Shown here: positions 55,080-64,000 of the stretch, in pieces
How positions within the stretch are numbered: position 1 is the first letter of the stretch
Layout: each line of letters begins with the position of its first letter
DNA from: Macrothele yani
Taxonomy: Eukaryota; Arthropoda; Arachnida; Araneae; Macrothelidae
Assembly (NCBI GenBank): GCA_039090855.1
Contig: CM077013.1
Span: 135,181,240 to 135,245,239 of the forward strand
DNA length: 64,000 bases
Reading direction: 5' to 3'
Made by a program: the position numbers and the translations under genes
The notes under the pieces: generated by a model
What the model saw: only the letters and a program-made list of their open reading frames with translations
Databases searched by the model: none
What the model was told of the DNA's origin: nothing

Positions 55080-55400
55080 TAATATAGATATAAATCAAGC
55101 TGTTCTTTCCATGTAACGCAACCAAACAAATTTGAAAATTTGATCGTCCTGGAATGGGAATCGAACGTCCTGGAATGGGAATCGAACGTCCTGTAATGGA
55201 AATCGAACCCGTATCTCCTCTATTTACACTCGAATATCTGATTTGCGCTCGAGTTGCGCTTGAGTATGCTATGGGTAATGTAATAGCATACTCGAGCGCA
55301 AATCGGATACTCGAGTGCAAATACAGGAGATGCGGATTCGATTCCAGGACGGTCAAATTTTCAAATTTCTGTGGTTACGTTACATGGAAAGAACGGACCT
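55080..55400. repeat. Inverted pair of S4 SINEs with triplicated B-box segment
   Basis: The left copy is reversed and the right copy forward; arms of about 100 bp face each other around CGAGTTGCGCTTGAG. In the left copy a 21-bp unit (CGTCCTGGAATGGGAATCGAA) occurs three times, at 55,145, 55,166 and 55,187; it contains the complement of the B box. Confidence 0.85.
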
Positions 55401-55923
55401 TTCCTGTTATCTACCCGCCACTATTTAACTTCCGAATAAGAACGCATTCAAGTAGTTCCCGATTTCGAAAGTAGAACACAGAGCCTTTGGCAGCAGATGA
55501 GCAGTGATCACATGCTTCTCTATGCGATTCATTTTTAGAAACGTATTGCCCCCCCCCCCGGAGTGATATTGGTAGGCCTACCTAATTTGTACCTACTGGT
55601 TTTCATTTGTTTTCTTATACTGTATAATTTTTTTCTTTTATATATTTCTTAAACAGTAAAAATTTCATTAAAAAATGAATAAGTAGGTTTTTGCTATTTA
55701 TGGTGTCATTTTACGTACCAATAAAAAAATTCCCATAGCATTATCGTGAACTACTTTCTCTCATGTTGGGTGTGATCAGGTTTCATGTAAACAAAGCGGA
55801 ACGATACACTCAAAATCGCGAACATCTTGAAAGCGTTCTTATTCGGAAGTCAAATAGTGTCATTTTACGTAACAATGAACAAAATCAAACAGTGGCGGGC
55901 AGATAACAGGAAAGGTCCGAAAG

Positions 55924-56205
55924 AACAGCTTGATTTATGTCTATATATTAATTATTCCATGTATTTCCAACTGTATATAATGTTTGAGAAGCAGCCGCAT
56001 GGGGAGATGGTGGAAGTTTTACTAATTGCAGAAGAAACGCTTGCTAAATTGAAGTTTGAGTTATTTGAACGCTGCGCGCTCTACAGGGTGTCCACAATGT
56101 CTTATAAACCCCCCCCCCCTGTAATAAGAAATGTAAGTGAGCTATGTATCTGTTGTATGATGTATATGTTGAGGCATCCTTAAACATCCAGTGGATCCGT
56201 TTGGG
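55924..56205. repeat. Inverted duplicate of 53,777-54,052
   Basis: The S4 tail starts GAACAGCTTGATTTATG, then the 110-bp unique stretch, then the left end of the mariner-like element. A frame through it (EKQPHGEMVEVLLIAEETLA) is open in both duplicates but unrecognised. Confidence 0.88.
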
Positions 56206-57397
56206 CTCCGTCATTTTCGTGACAGAGAATAATTTTACGCCATGTTCTGTGGGACATTTTCCGAAGCAGTTGCAGGGTGATATGAGAGAAAGCACGTCTC
56301 ACTGCTTGTTTAAGTTCATCAGCGGTTTGGTAGCGCTGCTGTACAACAGCCTCCTTTATGAAACCCCAAAGGGCATTGTCACACGTTGAGAGGTCTGGGC
56401 TTCGAGGTGGCCATTCAAGTGGAGCGGTCAGAACTTCCGAACCTAGGCAGATCCAACGATCCCGAAAGACCTCACCAAGGTATTGCCGAACAGCGATTGC
56501 GCAATGGGCGAGTGCCCTATCCTGTTGGAGCCCTACGTCATTTAGAATGCCAAGATTTCTATGTTGTGGCACAAACCAGGTTTGCAGCCTGTCCAGATAA
56601 GTTGTCTGATTCACTGTACCATGAAAGAAATACGGTCAAAACAGATGTCGACTATTTATTGCAGCCCATATTATGACATGCGGAGGATGATGATCCAATT
56701 CTTTTACATAATGTGGGTTTTCCTTGGACCAGAACACAACGTTCCGTGATCGACAGCTGCGGTATATCGCACATTCATCACTGAAAAGGACCTTTCCATG
56801 TTTTGGGATTGTGGCAAATGTCTGAAGCATCATTGCACATGCATCCCGTCTGCGGTTTAAATCGATGTCTGTTAACTCCTGAACGAACATCGAGCGATAT
56901 GCGTGCGAATTCAGGTCATTCTTCATGTGCTGTGTCGATCGTGGTATTCCAAGCTCTGCTGATCGTTTGCGGAGCGACTTCGTCGGTGACCTGATAACCG
57001 ATTCCTCGACCGCTTGACACTGTTGCACTCTGGTTGATGGTCTTCCCGTTCGTGGTTTATCCTTGATGTTGCCTGCTTCGAAGAGTTTATGTTCCCACCG
57101 CAGAAGAGTCTGTTTTGAAGGGGCCTCTTTGTCGAATCTTTTGGAAAATCGGCACGCATGTCACGCATTGTCTTCCCTGTGTGTTTGGACGTTCGTGTAC
57201 CCATACACTGTCAACAATCCGCTGTTCCAGGGTGTATTCGCTGGTATCACACATGGTTCCGGTACGTTATCTGTAAATAAACACAATACAGACCATAACT
57301 CAACATATACATCATACAACAGATACATAGCTCACTTACATTTCTTATTACAGGGGCGATGGGGGAGGGGGAGTAACAAGACATTGCGAACACCATG
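56084..57397 (-). mobile_element. Mariner-like transposon (family J) with long inverted repeats
   Basis: Left CAGGGTGTCCACAATGTCTT and right-reversed CATGGTGTTCGCAATGTCTT are followed on both sides by C-rich DNA and then by CTGTAATAAGAAATGTAAGT to GATGTATATGTTGA. That gives about 100 bp of inverted repeat. TA lies at 56,082-56,083 and 57,398-57,399. It is 1,314 bp. Confidence 0.9.
56190..57240 (-). pseudogene. Broken mariner-like (DUF4817/DD-D type) transposase
   Basis: Minus-strand frames give, in order: an N-terminal helix-turn-helix similar to DUF4817 (YTLEQRIVDSVW near 57,240); AVEESVIRSPTKSLRKRSAE with LGIPRSTQH; GKVLFSDECAIY (first Asp); FWSKENPHYV and HVIIWAAI; then LQQDRALAHCAIAVRQYLGE (second Asp) and EWPPRSPDLSTCDNALWGFI (third Asp). 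At least three frameshifts separate them. I count 46 residues between the last two Asp, more than the 37 or 41 of described mariner relatives, with SEVLTAP extra; part of this may be decay. The C-terminal codons GAQTDPLDV lie inside the terminal repeat. Confidence 0.82.
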
Positions 57398-57595
57398 TAC
57401 TTTAATGTTGGTGTTATTCCCTTAACCAAGTGTTATTATTATTATTAACTCGCGTTCGTTTGATTATACCTTGTTGAATTGCCAAAGTATTAGTGGCTGA
57501 ATAAAGACTAATCGTAAGTAACTTTTTCTCGACGTTTACTTGAATGAATCCTGTTTCACTGTAGGTGTAGTTTTTATGTATTTTTTTGTGGGCCA

Positions 57596-58600
57596 ATTCG
57601 CCGACATTCCGGGATGGGTGTAGGTGGGGTCCCATCGTGTTTGATCGGTGAGAAATCGGGTGATCGGGCTGGCCTAGAAGGGTGTCGGCATTACAGATGC
57701 AGGCCCGGTAGAGCTGTGCCGTGTGTGGTCGGGTATTATTCTGTTGAAAAATTACTCGGTGATGTGCTACACGAAGGGCAACACAACAGGTCGTAGAATG
57801 CGTTCACGTACCGTTAAGCCGCGAGGGTAGTACAGAGGACTTCGACAGGTGTCCAGCTATCGTAGGAAAAAGCTTCCTAGATAGTCAGATCGGGTGTCCG
57901 AGCCCTGTGCCGTTGCACGGTAAAAGCAGAATCCGTGAGCTGGTCGGCTCGTCTCCAGACACGCATGATCTAGTCATCGACGCTAAGTGCAAACCGTGAC
58001 TCATCACTGAAGACAACATGACACCAGCACTGGACATTATCCTTCGTCGATCGGGTCCTACACCACTACAACTGGTGCTTGCGATGCTCTCTGATCAGTA
58101 GTAAACGGCGGATTGGCCTCCTCGAATGTAATCCCTGTGCCGGAAGTCGTCTGGCAACGGTCCGGTGTGTCCACTTCCGTACCTGTGGACGACGCAATAT
58201 GGCCACGGCACGGATAGTTGAGAGCGACGAACTCGGTTCTGTTCGTGCGGCTCTCACAGTAGCTCGAATCTCGCGTTCCACCGATGCTCTGGGCCGTCCA
58301 CTATCCGTGTGCCGCTGGATTGTGGTGCCCTGTTGGTCCCATTGGCGCCAACATCGTCCGATTACCGCGTCGCTCCGATCCAAATGCCTGGCAATACGAC
58401 GACTTGACCAACCGGCTTCTCTCAGCCCAATTATATATCCTCTCGCAAACCCTCTCGACTATTCGTGCACGGATCCATCGTCGTGGTATCCTCACAGTCT
58501 GGAGGTTAATGTACCAGCAATTCGCGCTGTAACAGTTGTCCGGTACGTTGACGCATTCTACGACCTGTTGTGCCGCCCTTTGCTCTTGATATACCCTTCT
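57596..58600 (-). pseudogene. Decayed Tc1-like transposase, no clear ends
   Basis: From 58,600 downward the minus strand reads a basic N-terminus, then MDRSDAVIGRCWRQWDQQGT and RTVARRLPAQGLHSRRPIRR. VFSDESRFALSVDD (first Asp) is followed by a stop, then MRVWRRADQL, QRHRARTPDLTI, FQQNN-like sequence (Asp to Asn), and ARSPDFSPIKH (Glu to Lys). Two catalytic residues are mutated. It resembles families A and F more than D and H. I could not find convincing inverted repeats, so the element limits are unknown. Confidence 0.75.
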
Positions 58601-58990
58601 CGATGCAGTTCCCATGCGCTGTCACGAGCCGCTATTTACTCATTGGTCGTTATTTTTTAATTAATCATCTGCATATTCGGCCCCGAGGTATTTTTTTGCA
58701 CAGTTTCATTAGGATCAAAGTACTTTCGCGGGGTGCTTCGTTCTTTTATTTATTTATTTTTTTTTTCACAAAAAGTGTTTGCTTTAGGCTGCAAAATAAA
58801 GAAATTCGAAAATGTTGCACTGTTTATCTTTTTCTTATTGGATAGTGTTAAAAGAAATTTCTATTGTATTGCAATAGCATTTTCTTATTGCCTTCTCCTC
58901 CCCTAGTTTAATACTGATAATTATCAAGTATTCTCACCTTTTCTATTCCTTAAATTGACAACAAATTAACATTTAAGAAAACAATAAAAG

Positions 58991-59219
58991 TTTTTTTTTT
59001 TTTTTTTTTTTTTATTGAAGGTTCGACGACCACCGTGAGCAACTCAATGGGCTATAAGCAGTTGCCCGTCCCTAATTTAGGGTCACTGGTTCCAGGAAAG
59101 GGAGAGAGCTAGTGCCGTAAAACAAACACAACATCCATGCCTCACGCGATTCGAACCCGAACCCTTTTCGGACGAATGATCAGAGGCCATCGCTTAGACC
59201 ACTGCGCCACCGGGGCAGC
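58991..59219 (-). repeat. S1 SINE, full-length copy
   Basis: T-tract, TTGAAGGTTCGACGACCACC, full body, GCGATTCGAACCCG (B box) and AGACCACTGCGCCACCGGGG (A-box region). A 97-codon frame at 59,641-59,934 (plus) downstream is not recognised, and nothing else is seen to 59,975. Confidence 0.92.
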
Positions 59220-59975
59220 CCAATTTAGGTTATTTGAATTATAAAAAGACTCGTCATTGTCTCGAGTAAATTTTCCTCCGAATTCCTTATGTTTTATATG
59301 AGTTTTCAAACTATGGAGTGTCTTTACTTCTAGCTATTAAAATAATGAAAAACAAAATTATGTATTAAGAATTATGTATTTGACAATTTGTCTTTTTGGA
59401 AATGGCAATAACAGATCGTAGGTGTCTGCAAAATGCCCTTGGCAAAATGCGAATATTCGGCAGGTTGGGGATTGGAGTTGAGTTGGAGTTCTATTAGTTC
59501 ATCAGTTTATTTCTTCTATCACGAAATGTTTTATAATTGCATTCATTGTAATATGTTGTACTAATGTCATGTGTAGTCGCAACTTGAAATTTGCATGTGA
59601 GTTTCCATCACCGAGACTAGACAGGTGTTGATGTTTACATGTGCTATGCAGCTCCATGTGTCTGTGTGTCAAAGCCGTTTTATATTACAGCAATCGCGCT
59701 GTACATTTTCTCAAGAAGAACCCAGTTGAGTTAACGCTTATTTTATTCAGTCTGATTTCCGTGCTCTTGCCTTTACGATGCCCTACAGGAAGAGGCTATC
59801 GTTATTTGAAAGTTTCGGAAATTCCAGATGATCTGATTACTTGCAAAGCTCAGTTGGTGAAAAGTGCAGATTATTGCCCGAAAGTTCCAAGTACTTTAGG
59901 TGATTTTCATTTTCTTACTGTGAATTTGTATTAATAGTGTGATTTTCATATCTAGTGAGTTTTATTACAGTTTGA

Positions 59976-60457
59976 GACACTCAAGAGACGCATATAGCGT
60001 ATTAAATCCGTTTAGTTTTGTGGCGTATTAAATACAAAGATTCGCTAAGCTTTCGCACTCCACTGAGAGGCTTTCTCAAGGCAATAGTAGACATAAAAAT
60101 GTTATGCCTACCATTGCCTTGAGAAGCCTCCCACTGCCGCCCCGGTGGCGCAGTGGTCTAAGCGATGGCCTCTGATCATTCGTTCGAACGGGGTCCGGGT
60201 TCGAATCCCGGTGAGGCATGGATGTTGTGTTTGTCTTACGGCACTGGCTCTCTCCCTTCCCTGGAACCAGTTACCCAAAATTAGGGACGGGCGACTGCTT
60301 ATAGCCCATTGAGTTGCTCACGGTGGTCGTTAAAAATCCAATAAAAAAAAAAAAAAAAAAAAAGCCTCCCAGTGGAGTGCGAAAGATTGGCGAATCTTTG
60401 TACTTACTACACCACAAAAATAAACGGATTTGATACGCTATATGCGTCTCTTGTGTG
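59976..60457. mobile_element. Fold-back (palindromic) element with SINE insertion
   Basis: The left arm (CAAGAGACGCATATAGCGTA to CTTTCGCACTCCACTGAGAG, then TCTCAAGGCAATAGTAG) is mirrored by the right arm (CTACCATTGCCTTGAGA, then after the SINE GTGGAGTGCGAAAG to TACGCTATATGCGTCTC). Without the SINE it is about 255 bp, with arms of about 115 bp and a loop of about 17 nt. No coding sequence and no certain target duplication. Confidence 0.85.
60136..60363 (+). repeat. S1 SINE, full-length, inside the fold-back element
   Basis: Forward copy: head GCCGCCCCGGTGGCGCAGTG, B box GGGTTCGAATCCC, body, and a 23-base A tail. AGCCTCCCACTG at 60,125-60,136 and AGCCTCCCAGTG at 60,363-60,374 form a 12-bp target duplication with one mismatch. 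The mismatch fits the mirrored position of the fold-back arm. Confidence 0.95.
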
Positions 60458-60808
60458 TTCACAGTGTGGTGTATTTATAATTACGTTTGAGACACAGTTG
60501 TGCAAGCCAAAGAGAGGGGGGGCAATAGCCGTGGTGGAACTACTATGATACAAAACCGTGGGAATTGAATTCCCAGCAGGGGGGGGGCGTGTTTACGATT
60601 TTCTTGTTGGAGGTGAAGGAGCTCAGGAATGAAGTACTGCCACTGGAAGGGGGCTTGCATCTGAAATGGAACTTCCAGGTCAGTAAGAAGTTGGGTATTT
60701 ATAAAACTCAAGAATGAACTGGCATATTGTGTTGAAAGTTTCTAAATTCTGATCTTATATATATTTTTTAAATTGGTGTCAGAGAAAGTATAGGCAGCTA
60801 ATGCAGTA

Positions 60809-61130
60809 TAGTGTTCTCACTAGAGTTTTTTTACTGCTGGGTGGCAAGAAATTTTAGCTGGGTGGTACTTTAAACAACCCCTTCCTCAATGGAAAAAATA
60901 GAAAGGATGTTGTTTTGTTTAACATGATTGCACTTATTAAATACTTGCTGATAAATCATGAACACAGATTTCAGTCATTTTCACCAATATTTATGGTGTA
61001 TGTGGGAGTAAGTTTTTCACTCTTACTATTATGTGTGTTGTGAAAACATTCATTACAGGAAATTTAGCTGGGCGGCAGAGAAAATTAGCTGGGCGGGCCG
61101 TCCAGTAAAAAGGCTCTAGGAAGAACACTA
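60809..61130. mobile_element. MITE-like element with 5-bp target duplication
   Basis: Left TAGTGTTCTCACTAGAG and right-reversed TAGTGTTCTTCCTAGAG lead into TTTTTACTG. CAGTA lies at 60,804-60,808 and 61,131-61,135. It is 322 bp, non-coding. Inside, TTAGCTGGGTGG / TTAGCTGGGCGG recurs near both ends. Confidence 0.7.
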
Positions 61131-61281
61131 CAGTAAATTTAGAAAAAATCGTGTAATTTTATAAGTAATTTGGACTGAGAAACCTGGTGTGAAATTTGTG
61201 GTTTCTTGAGAGATGGAGAGTGCTTACGATATTTAATTTGTTTGGTTCTTCTTTGAGAGGGGCTCAACCAAATAGATTCAT

Positions 61282-61334
61282 GCACAACCAAATGGTGTCA
61301 GTTATAGCCTTTAACTGACCCCATTTGGTTGTGC
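61282..61334. ncRNA. Hairpin of 23-bp arms, possible small-RNA precursor
   Basis: Arms 61,282-61,304 and 61,312-61,334 pair in 22 of 23 positions around a 7-nt loop. The short stem and absence of a longer flanking stem argue against a classical animal microRNA precursor. It may equally be a transposon remnant. From 61,335 to 62,635 no gene is seen. Confidence 0.3.
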
Positions 61335-62635
61335 CTGAACCTGCTATAGTAATTAGTGCTTGCACATTGAAAAACAATATGCACACCAAGGTGGGAAATT
61401 ATAAAAATTTGGCATGCGCAAAATCATGCCTGTGGCTAAAATTTGGGCGCAAATCTTACTGTACCATGTGCAGAATCTGTTTTTTTGAGAGAAAAGCGTA
61501 AGAAAAATTGTGAATTAAATATGTTTTTTTTTTTGGTGAATCCTCTTATATGTTTGAAATTTGACCTACAGTATAGGAATGAAAAAATTTTGTAGATTTT
61601 TAAACCACATTTTATCAACACTGTAAACTGCAGTTTAAAACTCTTATTTTACCAGTAAAATGTTTTTATTTCCTCCATCAGATGTATAATAAATACTATG
61701 AACTCCCAAACTAAATTGAAAATTGCTGTATTTTCATAATTTGGGAATTGACCATATTCATCTTCTTATGCTTAAAATAAACTGCATGCATGAATTCACA
61801 TATTTTTCAAATTCCACAGATTTGTCAGTTTAAAATAAAAATGTAGAGGTGCCGAAAATCTTCAGTCATTTACTGAGTTTTCATCAGCTACACTACATGA
61901 GTCAGGGAAATTAACATACTTAGTCTGTATATCTAAAATTACAACTAAGCCATAATTACCAAAATTTATGTAAGTTTTCCAGGCACCTTTCTAGGGATTG
62001 GTGTTGCAAAGCAAAGATTCATTAACCTTCCTATGTATGGACTTGGGGGTTTTTAAGACCCCGAAAATCTTTGAGCTTCGAAACTCTCTTGGCTTTTGTA
62101 TTTTTTTATCGCCATTTCGTGACTTTTCCCCACAGATATTTTATTTTTATAGTAGAACTTCCCCAAGGAAAACATATTATCAAAATAATTTCTAAAAAAA
62201 ACAGACCTAGATTTTTACAGTCACAGATTTGCACCTGTGCACAAAATTCTTGTTGCAGAACGAAAAATTACGGGCATATTTTGCGCTCGCTAATTCTCCA
62301 CCCTGATGCACACTAGTTCCCATATTATTCACCAGTTGTTATTTTTTAAGTGGACAGCAATGAAAGACTTATGTTGTTTCATACTGTATTTCATGCTTTC
62401 TTTATTTCGTTTTATGAGTTTTCAGTATGAAAATCTATTTTTTTTATTGCATGCCATTCATTGCTTCAGTGCTTCATGCTTAATGAAACCTCATGGAGTC
62501 TCCTAGTGGTTGAGCAGTGAGGTTTCTTACTTAATGTACTTTTCGGTCTGGGTTCAGTTCGTGGTAAGACATATGTTGTTTTCTTCCTGTAGTGCTGATT
62601 CTTTCCCTTCTATGAAGACAGGGCAATTCCTTATG

Positions 62636-63496
62636 CAGTGCAACTTGTCTAATTCGAACGTTTTTAATTTGAATTCTTGGTTAATTCAAATTTTTCATTT
62701 GGTCCCTTGAATTTTCTATATAAATAATATTAAAAAACCCCTTTAATTGGAACTTTTTTTGTTTAATTCGAAGAAAACCCCATTTTCGTATTCTCGTACT
62801 TTCAACAATTACCTTTTAAAATAGGTACGTATACTGTTCCTGGATGAAGTTCCGGGTTCCGGATGAAGCAACAAGTTAAACCTGATACTATAGCCAACTG
62901 CTTCGGAAAAGCAGGCTTCCAGCACCCGGAGGATGAGTCTCGACTACATCAAGGTAATGCTGACGAGGAGATCATACCCACTGTGGAGTACTGGGAAGAC
63001 GTAGGCCGTGATGCACCATTTGAGGCTTTTGTGTGAGTTGATGAAAATTTAGCTGTTTGTGGTGAGCTCACAGATGATGAGATCTTGGCTGATGTTATGA
63101 ATAAGAAGACCAGCTGTATATCTTCAGATGAAGAACTGGAATGACCAGAATTTCCTTCCAAATTCAGTAGAGGCCTTGGTTCACTTCCAACAGTTAAGGA
63201 AGTTTGTTGAGTGACAGCAGAATGTAAGGGACTCTATTTCATACACTCGATAAACTTGAAGAATTTACACTTACCTATAACATAAATTCTAAGAAGCAAG
63301 CCAAAATTTCACGGCTTTTTTTACAAAAAATATGTAATTTACCGTACTGTACTTTTTTTTTGTATGTTATGAATAAGTATGTTGTTTTTATAGTACTTGA
63401 ATGTGGCCATATTCAAACTTGAATAATTCGAATATTTGTTGATAATTCGAATTATTTTCATGGTCCCTTCAGCTTCGAATTATCCAAGTTACACTG
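62636..63496 (+). mobile_element. Tigger/pogo-type transposon, internally deleted
   Basis: The left end CAGTGCAACTTGTCTAATTC and the right end reversed, CAGTGTAACTTGGATAATTC, match at 17 of 20 bases. TA follows the right end (63,497-63,498); the left flank reads TG and may be a mutated TA. It is 861 bp, about a third of a full element. Confidence 0.88.
62841..63220 (+). pseudogene. Tigger/pogo transposase C-terminal remnant
   Basis: The translation QQVKPDTIANCFGKAGFQHP, then FEAFV, VDENLAVCGELTDDEILADV, EELE with one stop is the region after the DDE core of Tigger/pogo (jerky-like) proteins. Those commonly read KPETIxNCFRKAGF and (V)DENxxTxxxLTDEDI. The CENP-B-type DNA-binding domain and the catalytic core are missing. 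Confidence 0.8.
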
Positions 63497-63623
63497 TATA
63501 TTTAAGTATTTATGGGTAGCTTTGCAGATTGTATGACATCAAGAGGAGTACACTTTAAACACGAAAAGAGTATGCTTACGTGAATGAAGCGTATAATTCT
63601 AAATAACTTGTAATAAAATTATA

Positions 63624-64000
63624 CACTGAGTGATCCCTAAATTATGGTCATCCCTATCAAAAGTGGATGTGCCCCCGTTGACATGGTTTTCAAGATGGTG
63701 CGATTAGTTGACTGGCAAGGCAGGCATATGTAAAGTACGAATGGAGCAGTAGGTAGCAAAATTCATAGCATGATGGGTAAATGGAAGAATTTATCGGACT
63801 TTGGGAAAGGACAGGTTGTGAGAGCAGGTGCCTCGATTTCCCGAATGGCTGAACTGGTGGGTTGCTTGTGAGCTGCCATAGTTCAAGTGTATCAGGGCTA
63901 GCACGAAAATGGTCAGAGTGACCCATGGGCAAAAAGTTGATGTGAGAGGTGAACGCCGGGTCTGACAACTTGTACTTAAACCAAAAGATGCAGCACTGTT
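63624..64000 (+). mobile_element. Tc1-type transposon, left part, cut by window end (family M)
   Basis: CACTGAGTGATCCCTAAATT follows TA at 63,622-63,623. A frame starting at 63,770 or 63,773 reads MGKWKNLSDFGKGQVVRAGA and SISRMAELVGC, then a stop. This is the N-terminal helix-turn-helix of a Tc1-like transposase, close in wording to family B. The remainder is outside the window. Confidence 0.75.

Noticed and set aside
59641..59934. 97-codon plus-strand frame with a hydrophobic stretch
   Set aside because: It looks protein-like in part (LILFSLISVLLPL), but there is no known family, neighbour or transcript signal.

Overview
This is a stretch of animal nuclear DNA, most likely from an arthropod. 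It is AT-rich and intron-scale, with no bacterial-style gene packing. Almost everything recognisable is transposable-element debris: many Tc1/mariner-type DNA transposons of the kind abundant in arthropods, an RTE-type LINE, tRNA-derived SINEs, a hAT element, a Tigger/pogo relic, and several satellites. The species cannot be named from the sequence. The only convincing host coding sequence is one 36-codon exon at 28,359-28,466 (minus strand). It opens a PDZ domain and ends in a good splice donor; its downstream exons were not found.

Layout. 0-10 kb: a divergent SINE, two Tc1-type elements (2,160-3,548 and 3,811-5,021; the second has DD36E spacing), and a 5'-truncated RTE LINE inserted in a tandem duplication (6,139-8,522). 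10-22 kb: a cluster of five S1 SINEs, a SINE dimer (S2) with one shared target duplication, a LINE RT scrap, a block dense in the palindrome CCGATATCGG, a solo terminal repeat carrying a tRNA-like sequence (15,303-15,464), and an S3 SINE block whose paralogous empty site lies 2 kb away. 22-29 kb: a Tc1-type element with a full-length 349-codon transposase frame that has Tyr in place of the second catalytic Asp, a 145-bp tandem repeat, more S1 SINEs, and the PDZ exon. 29-40 kb: a hAT element with an 8-bp target duplication and a Tc1-type element nested inside it, then three more Tc1-type elements, a long perfect hairpin, and a 92-bp satellite made from the catalytic segment of a transposase gene. 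40-47 kb: miniature LTR-like elements with tRNA-like sequences in their terminal repeats, a Penelope-like RT scrap, two Tc1 pseudogenes and a 0.5-kb tandem repeat. 47-51.5 kb: nothing recognised. 51.5-64 kb: a 0.3-kb satellite, S4 SINEs in inverted pairs, a third two-ended tRNA-bearing element, a mariner-like element, a Tc1 relic, a fold-back element split by a SINE, a small MITE with a 5-bp target duplication, a Tigger relic, and a Tc1-type element cut by the window end.

The most notable system is the group of elements at 15,303, 39,949, 45,164 and 54,448. Each carries about 162-bp direct terminal repeats, and each repeat encloses a 72-nt tRNA-like cloverleaf with A and B boxes. The two-ended copies have a tRNA-Lys-type primer-binding site just inside the 5' repeat, and a purine tract lies just before the 3' repeat in two of them. 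One copy has a clean 4-5 bp target duplication. They look like a TRIM (terminal-repeat retrotransposon in miniature) family with a Pol III tRNA-like unit inside the LTR, and they are non-coding throughout.

No set of genes here works together as a pathway. The recurring theme is nesting: SINEs in transposons, a Tc1 element in a hAT, a TRIM in a Tc1, and a SINE in a fold-back.
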